Positions 44,594 to 54,067 of a stretch of 64,000 nt of DNA are shown one piece after another. Position 1 is the first letter of the stretch, and each line of letters begins with the position of its first letter. Made by a program: the position numbers and the translations under genes. The notes under the pieces are model-generated. The model had not been told where the DNA came from. It searched no databases and worked only from the letters and a program-made list of their open reading frames with translations. This DNA comes from CAIVVT01 sp963838205 (GTDB taxonomy: Bacteria > Acidobacteriota > Terriglobia > Bryobacterales > Bryobacteraceae), in contig CAWIQF010000015.1 in assembly GCA_963838205.1 (NCBI GenBank), positions 450,101 to 514,100 on the forward strand, written 5' to 3'.

Positions 44594-45345
44594 GCGCGCG
44601 GCCCGTCGCCCTGGTCACAGGCGCCAGCCGCGGAATCGGCCGGGGCATCGCGCTGGAACTGGCGAAAACGCACACGGTCGCGGCGACCTACCTGGGTCGC
44701 AAGGACGCGGCCGAGAGCCTGCAGGCGGAGTGCGGCGCGGATCGAGAGAACGTCGACATCATCCAGTGCGACATCGGCAGCGCACCCAGCCGCGCGGCGC
44801 TGCTGGAGCACGTGCGCGACCGCCATGGGCGCCTGGATCTGCTGGTCAACAACGCCGGCATCGCGCCACGCGAACGGCGCGACTTGCTCGACACGACCGA
44901 GGAGAGCTTCGACTCGCTCATCGCAACGAACGTCAAAGGTCCGCACTTTCTGACGCAGGCCGCGGCGCGCTGGATGACCGAACAAGGTTCGGGGCGAATT
45001 GTTTTCATCACGTCGATCTCGGCCTACACGGTGTCGGCCAACCGCTCCGAATACTGCATTTCGAAAGCGGCGCTGAGCATGTCGGCCGCGCTTTACGCCC
45101 AGCGCCTCGCGCCGCACGGCGTGGTGGTATTCGAACTGCGGCCGGGCATTATCCGCACCGACATGATCGCGCGTGTGGAAGACGTTTACGAGGAGCGGAT
45201 CCGCGGCGGGCTGTTGCCGCAAGGCCGCATGGGCGAGCCCGCCGACATCGCGCGCGTGGTGCGCGCCATCGCCGACGGATTACTCGATTACTGCGCCGGC
45301 ACGGTGATCGACTGCGACGGCGGCTTTCACATCCGCAGTCTGTAA
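44590..45345 (+). CDS. Short-chain dehydrogenase/reductase (FabG-like)
   Basis: A 251-residue NAD(P)-dependent oxidoreductase. The cofactor motif TGASRGIGRG is at about residues 10-19, NNAGIAP near 85, the catalytic Ser in FITSISAY and the Tyr-x3-Lys in YCISKAALS. The C-terminal VIDCDGGFHIRSL is typical of the 3-oxoacyl-reductase/sugar-dehydrogenase type. The GTG start overlaps the preceding stop (GTGA). It ends the four-gene operon. The substrate cannot be named from sequence. Confidence 0.9.
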   Translation: MSARPVALVTGASRGIGRGIALELAKTHTVAATYLGRKDAAESLQAECGADRENVDIIQCDIGSAPSRAALLEHVRDRHGRLDLLVNNAGIAPRERRDLLDTTEESFDSLIATNVKGPHFLTQAAARWMTEQGSGRIVFITSISAYTVSANRSEYCISKAALSMSAALYAQRLAPHGVVVFELRPGIIRTDMIARVEDVYEERIRGGLLPQGRMGEPADIARVVRAIADGLLDYCAGTVIDCDGGFHIRSL

Positions 45346-45365
45346 CGACGGGCCGCGAGTGCGTT

Positions 45366-46725
45366 CTACTCGTCGTACTGCACCACGACCACGCTGTTGA
45401 TCGGATCGGGCGCCTGCGCCGGAACGTGAATCATCAGGCTGCGGCGATACACGTCGACCGCCAGCGCGCGATGCTCCGGATCGGCCAGTAGGTAGGCTTT
45501 CTTCAACCGGTGCCGGAAATCGAAATAGAAAATCTTCCGGTCCTTGGGCCAGTCGAATACGTGCAGGTACAACGAGCCCGGCTTAGTCGTCACCATCTTG
45601 ATGTCTTCCTGCCAACGCATGTCCGGGCCGGCTCCGGCGCCGTAGATCGCCTCGCCGTTGACATCGAGCCACTGGCCTACTTCGCGCAGGATGCGGACAG
45701 ACTCATCCGGGAACAGCCCTTCGGCGGTGGGGCCGACGTTCAGCAGGTAGTTGCCGCCCTTGCTGACGGTGTCGCACAGGTTGAAGACGACGCTTTTCGG
45801 ATCTTTCCAGTGGTGGTCGTTGCGGTCGTAGCCCCAGGCTGTCATTCAAGGTCATGCAGACCTCGAAGGCGCTGGATTGTGCCCCGCCAGGAATCTCCTG
45901 CTCCGGCGTTCCGTAGTCCGCTCCGATGCCGGCGAGGCGATTGTTGATCAGGCACCCCGGCTGGAGCGAGTGGATCATGTCCACGATTTCCTGGCCGCGC
46001 TTTCTTTCCTGTTCATTCTCGAACGCGTCACCCCACCAGTCGAAGAAGAGCGTGCCGATGGGGCCGTAGTTGGTCATCAACTCGCGCAGTTGGCCCTGCA
46101 TGTAGTCGAGGTACTTCATGTAGTCTGCGTGCGGGTTGGGAAAGCCGTGGAACCCGTCGGGATGTTGCTTGGTACGGAAGGTGTACAGCGTCGGGTATTC
46201 CGGATAGTGCCAGTCCTTGACCGAGTAATAGACGCAGAACTTTATGCCCTGGCGGGCACACTCCGCGGACAGTTCTTTCAACGGATCGCGGCCAAAAGGG
46301 GTGGCTTGGACGATGTTGTAGGGGCTCAGTTTCGTGTCGTACATCGCGAAGCCTTCATGATGCTTGGCCGTGATCACCAGGTACTTCATGCCCGCCGCTT
46401 TAGCGACCGAGACCCAGGCCCGCGCGTCGAATTTCACGGGATTGAATTGGGCGGCGAATTTCTCATACTCGGCGCCGGGGATGTTTTCGTGGAATTGAAC
46501 CCATTCGCCGCGCGCCGGCACGGAGTACAACCCCCAGTGAATGAACATCCCGAATCGGGCCTGTTGAAACCAGCGCAGGCGCTCGGCGCGGGAGAGCCCG
46601 GCAGCGGTCTGGCCGGCCGGGTGCGCGCTTGCCTGGTCCGCGGATGAGAGGAGCTGCGGCGCGAGCAGCGGCGTCAGGATCAGGCTGAGGAGCAGAATTG
46701 GCGGAGCGGGGCGGAGGTGTTTCAT
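45366..46725 (-). pseudogene. Second GH29 alpha-L-fucosidase, apparent 1-base frameshift
   Basis: A secreted fucosidase of about 452 residues if intact. The signal peptide (PPILLLSLILTPLLAPQLLS) leads into WFQQARFGMFIHWGLYSVPA, ITAKHHEGFAMYD and the nucleophile region GTLFFDWWGDAFE. After EVCMTLND the frame is lost near 45834-45838, where one extra base in a C/G run appears; the other frame continues with WGYDRNDHHWKDPKSVVFNL and NYLLNVGPTAEG to 45366. All GH29 blocks are present. Its sequence is a different, more canonical GH29 than the one at 31 kb. A recent inactivation or a sequence error are both possible. Confidence 0.9.
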
Positions 46726-46794
46726 AAGCGTGCCTGGTTGCGGATGAACCATGTGCATCATCTCAAAACCGACACGCGGGCGGAAGCTGGAGCG

Positions 46795-48798
46795 TCACGC
46801 CTTCGGCGGGACCACCCAGTGCGACGCGTCGGCCTCTGCGGTCAGTCCGAGCGTGCGCCGCGCCAACGCCAGCGCGAGGTGCGGGAAATACTGCCGGTAC
46901 AGCGTGTAGCGCAAATAAAAAACGTTTGGAAAGCCGGTGCCCGTGGCGAGCTCTTCGTCCCACGTGCCGTCCTCGCGTTGTGTCGAGAGCAGGTAGTTGC
47001 AGCCGTGCTGCATCGGCCGGCTGAAGCCCTCGCCCGCGGCCATCAGCCCCATCAGCGCCCACGCTGTCTGCGAAGGCGTGCTGGGCGCCGGGACGAACGT
47101 GTCGTCCCGATAACTGTCGCAACTCTCGCCCCAGCCGCCGTCGGCGTTCTGCACCGAGATCAGCCACTTGGCCGCACGCCGAAATGAGTCGATGGCCACC
47201 GCCTGGGCGGCGCGCAGGCCGCGCAGAGCGAGCGACGTTCCGTAAACGTAGTTGACGCCCCAGCGTCCATACCAGGAGCCGTTGCGCTCCTGATTCTTAA
47301 CCAGGTAGTCGACGCCGCGCTGTACCGTTTCGTCGGCTAGCGTGAAGCCGCGGCGGCACAACGCCTCTAGAACGCGCCCCGTAATATCCGGGCACGTCGG
47401 GTCGAGCATGGCGTTGTGATCGGCGAACGGCACGGCGTTGAGCAGTTGCCAGTCGTTGTCCACATCGAAGGCCGCCCAACCGCCGTCCTTGGACTGCATG
47501 TTGACCAGCCAGTTGACGGCGCGGCGCTCGACGCGTTCCTGGGCGGCCTCGTCCGTGGCGTTGGCGTGCAGCAATCCGAGCAGAACAATGGCCGTGTCGT
47601 CGATGTCGGGGTAGTGATCGTTTTCAAACTCGAAAGCCCATCCGGAGGGCTCCAGGTCGGGCCGCTTCACGCTCCAGTCGCCCTTGTGCCGGACTTCGCG
47701 TTTCAACAGCCAGTCGGCCGCCGCGCGCATCCGGTCGGCCGGCGCGCCGCCCATTTCGCCAAGCGCGAACATGGCGTAGGCCGTGTCCCAGACGGCCGAA
47801 AAACAGGGCTGAAAATACAACTCCGATTCGGTCTCCGTGATCAGTTCGTCGAAGTGCTTGATCGCTTCGATCCGGTCGGGATGATCCTCGGGGTAGCCCA
47901 GGCATTCGAGCGACATGATCAGGTACATCATCGACGGATAAATCGCGCCGAGGCCTTGCGAGTAGCGCGTGTGATCGAGAATCCACTTCTCAGCTTTGCG
48001 GAGGGCCTCCTTGCGCAGCGTCTCAGGCCCGCGGCGTTCCCACAGCTTGAGGCCGCGATCGATCCCCTGGAAGATCAGCGAAAAACGATCGCGGCGCGGC
48101 TGCCGGAAGCTCTTGCCCGCGGCGACCAGTTCTTTAAGATCGAAGCCGGCCGGCACGGGCCGGGCCCCGCCGAGCGATTGCACGACGGACAGCGGCACGA
48201 CGATGGCGCGCGTCCACGACGACATTTCGTACAATACGCCGCCGGGCAGCAGCACCAGTTCGGGCGGGATCGTGGGCACATGTTCGCGCGGGTACAACCC
48301 GAACAGACTCAGGTTGATTTTGGTGTAAGAATTGGCCGCCTGGATGCCGCCCATGTCGAGAATGGCGCGGCACAGCCGCACCATCGGCTCGCTCTCCGGA
48401 TGAATGCCGGCCAGTTTGAGTGCCGTGTATGCCTTCACGCTGGCGCTGACGTCGGCGTCGCCCTGCGGAAAAATGTTGAAGCCACCCTCGGCGCGTTGGC
48501 GCTTGAGAATGGCCTGGGCGGCGCGCTCTATGCGGACGCGCGTGGGCGGATTCCAGCCGTTCTCGTCCGGAGGACAAAGCCACAACTGGAGCAGGATGTA
48601 GTCGGACTCGAGCGTCGTGTCCGCCAGCAGGTCGCCCACCCAGTAGCCGTCGGGCTTCTGCAGAGTGGCGATCACTTCGGAGGAGCGCGCCAGGGCGCGC
48701 GTGCAGGCTTCGGCGAACGCCGCGCGGGCAGTGGCGTCGGCGGCCAGCGTGCGCTTCAGATGCGACCGGCGGGACGGTTCAAACCAGACGGAACCCAT
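46795..48798 (-). CDS. shc: Squalene-hopene cyclase
   Basis: Cyclises squalene to hopene, the first committed step of hopanoid synthesis, as a monotopic membrane enzyme. The 667-residue length is standard. The protonating DXDD motif is D398-I-D-D401 in HYPDIDDTAIV. Several QW motifs are visible, for example QKPDGYWVGDL, QSKDGGWAAFD, QERNGSWYGRWG and QNADGGWGESCDSY. No squalene synthase genes (hpnCDE) are next to it in this window, which is unusual for clustered hopanoid loci but common for scattered ones. It diverges from galT with 78 bases between. Confidence 0.95.
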   Translation of the reverse strand: MGSVWFEPSRRSHLKRTLAADATARAAFAEACTRALARSSEVIATLQKPDGYWVGDLLADTTLESDYILLQLWLCPPDENGWNPPTRVRIERAAQAILKRQRAEGGFNIFPQGDADVSASVKAYTALKLAGIHPESEPMVRLCRAILDMGGIQAANSYTKINLSLFGLYPREHVPTIPPELVLLPGGVLYEMSSWTRAIVVPLSVVQSLGGARPVPAGFDLKELVAAGKSFRQPRRDRFSLIFQGIDRGLKLWERRGPETLRKEALRKAEKWILDHTRYSQGLGAIYPSMMYLIMSLECLGYPEDHPDRIEAIKHFDELITETESELYFQPCFSAVWDTAYAMFALGEMGGAPADRMRAAADWLLKREVRHKGDWSVKRPDLEPSGWAFEFENDHYPDIDDTAIVLLGLLHANATDEAAQERVERRAVNWLVNMQSKDGGWAAFDVDNDWQLLNAVPFADHNAMLDPTCPDITGRVLEALCRRGFTLADETVQRGVDYLVKNQERNGSWYGRWGVNYVYGTSLALRGLRAAQAVAIDSFRRAAKWLISVQNADGGWGESCDSYRDDTFVPAPSTPSQTAWALMGLMAAGEGFSRPMQHGCNYLLSTQREDGTWDEELATGTGFPNVFYLRYTLYRQYFPHLALALARRTLGLTAEADASHWVVPPKA

Positions 48799-48876
48799 GC
48801 CTCCATTGTCGCGGGAAGGGCGCCGGCAATGCCAAACCGGTTGTTATCTCTGTAGGATGTTTCAAAGGAGCGTGCG

Positions 48877-49920
48877 TTGTTCGATCTGAAGGAGCATCCA
48901 CATCGCCGGTTGAATCCGCTGACCGGCGAGTGGGTTGTGGTGTCGCCGCATCGGACCAAGCGCCCGTGGCAGGGTCAGGTGGAGAAGGTGCCGCCGGAAG
49001 AGCGGCCGGCTTACGATCCCGGCTGCTACCTGTGCCCCGGCAACGCGCGCGCCGGTGGCCTCCGCAATCCGCAATATGAGACCACGCTGGTCTTCGCGAA
49101 CGACTTCGCGGCGCTGCTCCCCGACACGCCCGCCGGCACTTTCGAGCATGGCGAACTGCTGCGCGCCGAATCGCAATCGGGCGTTTGCCGCGTCGTCTGC
49201 TTCTCGCCGCGGCACGATCTGGCGATCGCCGAAATGGACGCCGGCGCAGTCCGCCGCGTGGTCAACGCGTGGGTTGACGAGTATTCGGAATTGATGGCGC
49301 GCCCCGGGATCGGTTACGTGCAGATCTTCGAGAATCGCGGCGCCATGATGGGCTGCAGCAACCCCCATCCGCACGGCCAGATCTGGGCGCCTTCCACGAT
49401 TCCGAACGAGCCGGCGAAAGAGCATACCGCGCAGAAGGCCTACTTCGAGGCGCACGGGCGCACGCTGCTTGCCGACTACGCCGATGTCGAGTTGAAACTT
49501 GGCGAGCGCATCGTCGCCGTCAACGCGTCGTTTGTCGTGCTGACGCCGTTCTGGGCCGTGTGGCCTTTCGAAGTAATGATCGTTTCGCGCCGGCCGGTTT
49601 CCGGCCTGGACCGGATGACGGCACAGGAGCGCGACGATCTGGCCGCCGCGATGAAAAGCGTGGCGACGCGCTACGACAACCTGTTCGAGGTTTCGTTCCC
49701 TTACACGATGGGCTTCCACCAGCGGCCCGCCGGCGCAGAGTACTCTTTCTGGCATTTCCACGCGCATTACTACCCGCCGCTGCTGCGCTCGGCCACGGTG
49801 CGCAAGTTCATGGTCGGCTATGAAATGCTGGCCACGCCGCAGCGCGACATCACGCCCGAAGCCGCGGCGGCGCGCTTGCGCGAGTTGAGCGAGGTCCACT
49901 ACCGGCAGCGGAAAGACTGA
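48877..49920 (+). CDS. galT: Galactose-1-phosphate uridylyltransferase
   Basis: Exchanges UMP between UDP-glucose and galactose-1-phosphate in the Leloir pathway. The 347-residue HIT-superfamily protein has the zinc-site motif CYLCPGNARAGG (about residues 49-60) and the catalytic histidine triad NPHPHGQIWAPS. C-terminal PYTMGFHQRPAG and FHAHYYPPLLR complete the signature. The start is the TTG at 48877, because AAGGAG lies 6 bases upstream and no ATG fits. No galK or galE is adjacent. Confidence 0.94.
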   Translation: MFDLKEHPHRRLNPLTGEWVVVSPHRTKRPWQGQVEKVPPEERPAYDPGCYLCPGNARAGGLRNPQYETTLVFANDFAALLPDTPAGTFEHGELLRAESQSGVCRVVCFSPRHDLAIAEMDAGAVRRVVNAWVDEYSELMARPGIGYVQIFENRGAMMGCSNPHPHGQIWAPSTIPNEPAKEHTAQKAYFEAHGRTLLADYADVELKLGERIVAVNASFVVLTPFWAVWPFEVMIVSRRPVSGLDRMTAQERDDLAAAMKSVATRYDNLFEVSFPYTMGFHQRPAGAEYSFWHFHAHYYPPLLRSATVRKFMVGYEMLATPQRDITPEAAAARLRELSEVHYRQRKD

Positions 49921-49958
49921 ACCGAGGGCATTTAGAAATAGAACGGAGAATTGCAAAA

Positions 49959-51797
49959 ATGTTTCGCAGAATATTCATCGCCGCGGTCCTTCTCGCGGCC
50001 AGCGCGTTCGCGCAAAGCTTTGCCCTGAAGGACGGAGACCGCGTCGTTTTCTATGGCGACTCGATCACCGATCAGCGGCTCTACACGCAGTTCACGGAGA
50101 CCTTCGTCCATACCCGCTACCCGCAGTTGAAAGTCAGCTTCGTCCACTCCGGCTGGGGCGGCGACCGCGTGACGGGCGGCGGCGGCGGCCCGGTGGACCT
50201 GCGCCTGAAGCGCGACGTCGGCGCCTACCGGCCGACCATGGTCACGATCATGCTCGGCATGAACGATGGCGGCTACCATCCCTTCGACAAGGTGACCTAC
50301 GACTGGTACGTCGCCGGTTTTGAGCGCCTGATCGCGCTCCTGAAGGAAGCCGCGCCGGGCGCGCGCGTGACGCTGATCCGGCCCTCGCCATATGACGAAG
50401 TCACGCGCCCGCCGATGAAGCACGGTGGCTACAATCCGGAGCTGGTGGAATTCGGCAACTACCTCGCCGGTCTGGGCCAGCGCGAGAACTACCTCGTCGC
50501 CGACCTGAACGCGCCGCTCGTGAAAGTGCTCGAAAAGGCCTACGCCGAGGACTTCGAGGTTGCACAAAGGATCCTCCCCGACCGGGTCCATCCGGGCGGC
50601 GCGGGCCATCTCATCATGGCCGCCGCGCTGCTGAAAGCGTGGAACGTGGACGGCGAAGTGTCGAGTGTGACGATCTCCGCGGGCGGCGCCGCACCCAATC
50701 GCAAGGCTGCTGTCAGCGATGTGAAATATGGCGACACGATCTCCTGGACCGAGACCGAAGAGTCGCTGCCGATGCCGGTGGATATGAACGACGCGCCGAC
50801 CGAACTGGCCGTCCGCTCGGCTGGATTCCTCGAGGAGTTCGACCGCGAGATGCTCACCGTGCCCGGCCTCAAAGCCGGCTTCTGGGCCCTGCGCATCGAC
50901 GGCCAGCAGGTCAAAGTTTTCCCGGCGGAAGAACTCGTCAAAGGCGTGAACCTGGCCACGCTGCCGACGCCCATGCTGAAGCAGGCGCAGGCGGTGCACG
51001 AGTTGACCCGCAAGCGGTCCGAAGTCCACAACATCCGCTGGCGCAGTATCGAAGTGCCGCTCGCGAAGGACGATCTGACCACGGCCGCCGCGGCCATCGG
51101 CGCGCTCGACGCCCTGGATGCGGAGCTCGCGCGCAAGCAGGTGGAGACGGCCCAGCCGAAGTCGCACCACTTTGAATTGGTCAGCGTACCCGCCGAGGCG
51201 GCGAACGTGCCCGCTGGCTTCACGCCAATCTTCAATGGAAAGGATCTGACCGGCTGGCACATCAGCCAGACCAGTCATCACGGCAATTCGAAAGCCTGGA
51301 CGGTCGAGAACGGCGTGCTCAGCGGCGGGCAGGATCGCCCCGGCAACGGCGGCATTCTGGTCAGCGACAAGCATTATAAGAACTATGAGATTTACCTCGA
51401 AGTGAATCCCGACTGGGGCTGCGACGGCGGCCTGTTCCTGCGCTCCACGGAAGCCGGCGAAGCCTACCAGGTGATGATCGACTATCTGCCGAAAGGCTCG
51501 GTGGGCGGCGTCTACGGCGAGGGGCTGAAGGACGTCGCAGTGTTCATGGCGCCGGGCTGGCAGCAGTATTGGAAGAAGGGCGAGTGGAACGTGATCCGGG
51601 CGCGCATCGAGGGCGAGATCCCGCGCATCAATGTGACGCTGAATGGCACGCAGCTCACAAACTGGTCGGACACCGCCAACCACCTGCCGAGCGGCCTTGA
51701 GGATGGCGCCATCGCGCTGCAGGTGCACATGGGCAATCGCTGGGTGGAAGGCGGCAAGCACCGCTTCCGCAACATCGCCATCCGCGAATTGCACTGA
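49959..51797 (+). CDS. Exported SGNH hydrolase fused to a DUF1080 (3-keto-disaccharide hydrolase-like) domain
   Basis: A 612-residue protein with a Sec signal (RIFIAAVLLAASAFAQ). Residues about 20-230 are an SGNH/GDSL esterase domain: VVFYGDSITDQRL (Ser), MLGMNDGGYH (Asn) and DRVHPGGAGH (catalytic His). After a linker, residues about 415-612 form a DUF1080 domain (PF06439-like concanavalin fold): FTPIFNGKDLTGWHIS, NGGILVSD, GCDGGLFLRST and GKHRFRNIAIREL. This would combine deacylation with glycan cleavage or binding in one exported polypeptide. It follows galT by 38 bases on the same strand. Confidence 0.88.
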   Translation: MFRRIFIAAVLLAASAFAQSFALKDGDRVVFYGDSITDQRLYTQFTETFVHTRYPQLKVSFVHSGWGGDRVTGGGGGPVDLRLKRDVGAYRPTMVTIMLGMNDGGYHPFDKVTYDWYVAGFERLIALLKEAAPGARVTLIRPSPYDEVTRPPMKHGGYNPELVEFGNYLAGLGQRENYLVADLNAPLVKVLEKAYAEDFEVAQRILPDRVHPGGAGHLIMAAALLKAWNVDGEVSSVTISAGGAAPNRKAAVSDVKYGDTISWTETEESLPMPVDMNDAPTELAVRSAGFLEEFDREMLTVPGLKAGFWALRIDGQQVKVFPAEELVKGVNLATLPTPMLKQAQAVHELTRKRSEVHNIRWRSIEVPLAKDDLTTAAAAIGALDALDAELARKQVETAQPKSHHFELVSVPAEAANVPAGFTPIFNGKDLTGWHISQTSHHGNSKAWTVENGVLSGGQDRPGNGGILVSDKHYKNYEIYLEVNPDWGCDGGLFLRSTEAGEAYQVMIDYLPKGSVGGVYGEGLKDVAVFMAPGWQQYWKKGEWNVIRARIEGEIPRINVTLNGTQLTNWSDTANHLPSGLEDGAIALQVHMGNRWVEGGKHRFRNIAIRELH

Positions 51798-51928
51798 GCA
51801 GCCGGTAGTACAAGTCGCGCGCGCCGCGCATCCGAAAAAGTGGCTTCGACAATACACTTGCTCCCGCGCACGCGCGGGAACTTCGGTGCGGCCAAATTCG
51901 TATGGTCTATTCAGAAGGAAGGTGGAGC

Positions 51929-52741
51929 ATGACGATGCTGCTGCGCTTGGCGCGACTGCTGGTGGCCGCCGGTGGCCCGCTGTTGATGGCCCATGCGGGT
52001 GCGGCCGCGGGCGGGGATTGGAGTAAGGATTTCACGATCAACGGCACCGCGGATCTGCGCGTCGAAGTCGACGACGGCCGCGTGACGCTCACCGGGACGG
52101 ACGCCAAACAGATTGAAGTGCGGGTGACCGCCGCCGGCTGGAAGATCGGCCCCGACGGCGTGCAAGTGCTGGACCGGCAGGGCGGCGACCGCGTGGAAAT
52201 CGACGTGCGCGTGCCGCACTCGATGGGCCTTTTTAATATGGGCAACCGTTCCATCCGGATCGACATCCGGGTGCCAAATGGTGCACTGGCCAACGTCCAC
52301 ACGCACGACGGCTCGATCACGGTGGAAGGGCTGCGCGGCACGCTCAAGCTGAAGACCGGCGATGGCCGCATCGAAGCCACGCGCGTCGACGGGACGCTGG
52401 ATGCCAGCACCGGTGACGGCAGCATCCGCATCCGCGGGCGCCTGGACGGCCTGGCCCTGCACACCGCCGACGGCAGCATCGAAGCCGAGTTGAGCGCCGG
52501 GTCGAAGATGGTCTCCGCCTGGGACGTCAACACCGGCGACGGCCATGTGACGCTGCACCTGCCCAAGGACTTCGCGGCCGATCTCGATGCACACACCGGC
52601 GACGGCGGGGTCGAGGTCAATTTCCCCATCACGACCTCGGGGACGGCCAGCGGCCACGACCTGCGCGGCAAAATCGGCGCCGGCGGACCGACGCTGAAAA
52701 TCCGCTCGGGCGACGGCGCGATCCGCGTCGTGCGCGATTAG
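51929..52741 (+). CDS. Exported DUF4097-like beta-helix protein
   Basis: A 270-residue precursor with a signal peptide (LLRLARLLVAAGGPLLMAHAG). The mature protein is built of short repeats rich in G-D-G turns, for example LKLKTGDGRIEATRVDG, LDASTGDGSIRIRGR, LALHTADGSIEAEL and VNTGDGHVTLHL, at about 18-residue spacing, the pattern of the DUF4097/putative adhesin beta-helix family. The ATG at 51929 has AGGAAGG 6 bases upstream; the ATG nine codons earlier does not. Role unknown; related proteins are often encoded beside anti-sigma or sensor systems, which are not present here. Confidence 0.83.
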   Translation: MTMLLRLARLLVAAGGPLLMAHAGAAAGGDWSKDFTINGTADLRVEVDDGRVTLTGTDAKQIEVRVTAAGWKIGPDGVQVLDRQGGDRVEIDVRVPHSMGLFNMGNRSIRIDIRVPNGALANVHTHDGSITVEGLRGTLKLKTGDGRIEATRVDGTLDASTGDGSIRIRGRLDGLALHTADGSIEAELSAGSKMVSAWDVNTGDGHVTLHLPKDFAADLDAHTGDGGVEVNFPITTSGTASGHDLRGKIGAGGPTLKIRSGDGAIRVVRD

Positions 52742-52764
52742 AACCGCCCACAGGCAGTTCCTCC

Positions 52765-53925
52765 ATGCCAACGACCGCTCCGGCCGCCGCGCCGCCAAGC
52801 CGCCTCGCGTTCATCGACAATCTGCGCTGGGTGATGATCGTGCTCGTCGTGAGCATGCACTCCGCGGTCACGTACTCGCACCTGGGCGGCTGGTACTACA
52901 AAGAGGATCCGGCACCGGCCCCGCTCATGACCCTCGGGTTCGCCACCTACCAGGTGTTTCTGCAGGCCTTTTTCATGGGTTTCCTGTTCCTGCTAGCGGG
53001 CTACTTCGTGCCTGGAGCCTATGACAGGAAAGGACTTGGGCGATTTCTGCGCGACCGGACGGTGCGTCTGGGTATTCCCGCGCTGATCTACATGCTGGTG
53101 ATCCAGCCGCTGAACGTTCAGGGGCTGTTGCGCGGCTACTACCACATCACGACGCCGTTCCCCGAGGCCTATTGGCACTATCTGAGAAGCCTCAGGTTTG
53201 TGGGCCAATCGGGCCCCATGTGGTTCACCGTCGCGTTGCTGATCTTCAGTATTTTCTATAGCTTGGCGCGACTGATCGGGCGCGGCCAGCCAGCCAACGC
53301 GGCGCTGGCCCCGCTGCCCGGCCACGCGCACGTCATCGGACTCGGCCTGCTAATGGCCCTGTGCACGTTCCTGGTGCGCATCGTCCAACCCATGGGCACG
53401 AACATCCTGAACATGCAGTTGTGCTACTTCTCGCAGTACATTCTGTTGTTCTCTGTGGGCTTGCTCGCGTGGCGCCGGAACTGGCTGCTGCGCATTCCCT
53501 ATGCCTTTGGAATGAAATGGTTTACGCTGGCCCTGACGGTGGGCGTCGCAGGTTGGTTTGCGATCGCGATTCCAGTTTTCCAGGCGCATGCGGTGGCGCA
53601 GCTTTCGGGCGGCGTAACGTGGCAAAGTGCGGCGTTCAGCCTGTGGGAATCGTTCTTCTGCCTGGGGGTGTGCCTCGGTCTGACGGTGTGGTTCCGGGAG
53701 AAGTTCAACCGGCAGGGGCGGCTGACCCAGTGGTTGAGCGATAACTGCTTCGCTGTCTATATGTTTCACCCGCCGGTGCTGATCGCGGTAACGCTCGCTC
53801 TGCAAGGCTTGGCGGCGCCGAAGCCGCTGAAATTCCTGATCGCGACAGTGCTCGGAGTGGTCCTCACCTACCTCGCCAGCAGCCTGGTGTTGCGCCGGAT
53901 TCCGCTGCTCCGCCGCGTGCTGTAG
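52765..53925 (+). CDS. Acyltransferase 3 family membrane protein
   Basis: A 386-residue inner-membrane acyltransferase (OpgC/OafB superfamily) that O-acylates a glycan or lipid head group. It begins with the family opening RLAFIDNLRWVMIVLVVSMH, with the conserved His in VVSMHSAVTY. About ten hydrophobic segments follow, with the motif GPMWFTVALLIF (about residue 150) and a last segment that includes NCFAVYMFHPPVLIAV. It starts 23 bases after the DUF4097 gene, so they may be co-transcribed. Acyl donor and acceptor are unknown. Confidence 0.88.
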   Translation: MPTTAPAAAPPSRLAFIDNLRWVMIVLVVSMHSAVTYSHLGGWYYKEDPAPAPLMTLGFATYQVFLQAFFMGFLFLLAGYFVPGAYDRKGLGRFLRDRTVRLGIPALIYMLVIQPLNVQGLLRGYYHITTPFPEAYWHYLRSLRFVGQSGPMWFTVALLIFSIFYSLARLIGRGQPANAALAPLPGHAHVIGLGLLMALCTFLVRIVQPMGTNILNMQLCYFSQYILLFSVGLLAWRRNWLLRIPYAFGMKWFTLALTVGVAGWFAIAIPVFQAHAVAQLSGGVTWQSAAFSLWESFFCLGVCLGLTVWFREKFNRQGRLTQWLSDNCFAVYMFHPPVLIAVTLALQGLAAPKPLKFLIATVLGVVLTYLASSLVLRRIPLLRRVL

Positions 53926-54067
53926 AGCGGCGCGGCGGACGTGAAATAGCGTGCAATCGCCGTGCATTCAGCGTGCGCCGCGCGCGCTGTTGGCGCCAAA
54001 ACACCGTGTCTGCGCGGCGCTGCAGCCGACCGCCGCGCCGGCCTCGCGCGCAGTTGGTGATGCCGCT

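Noticed and set aside
46795..49920. Hopanoid or galactose gene cluster
   Set aside because: shc and galT are each single genes of their pathways, divergent from each other, with no pathway partners adjacent; no cluster claim is supported.
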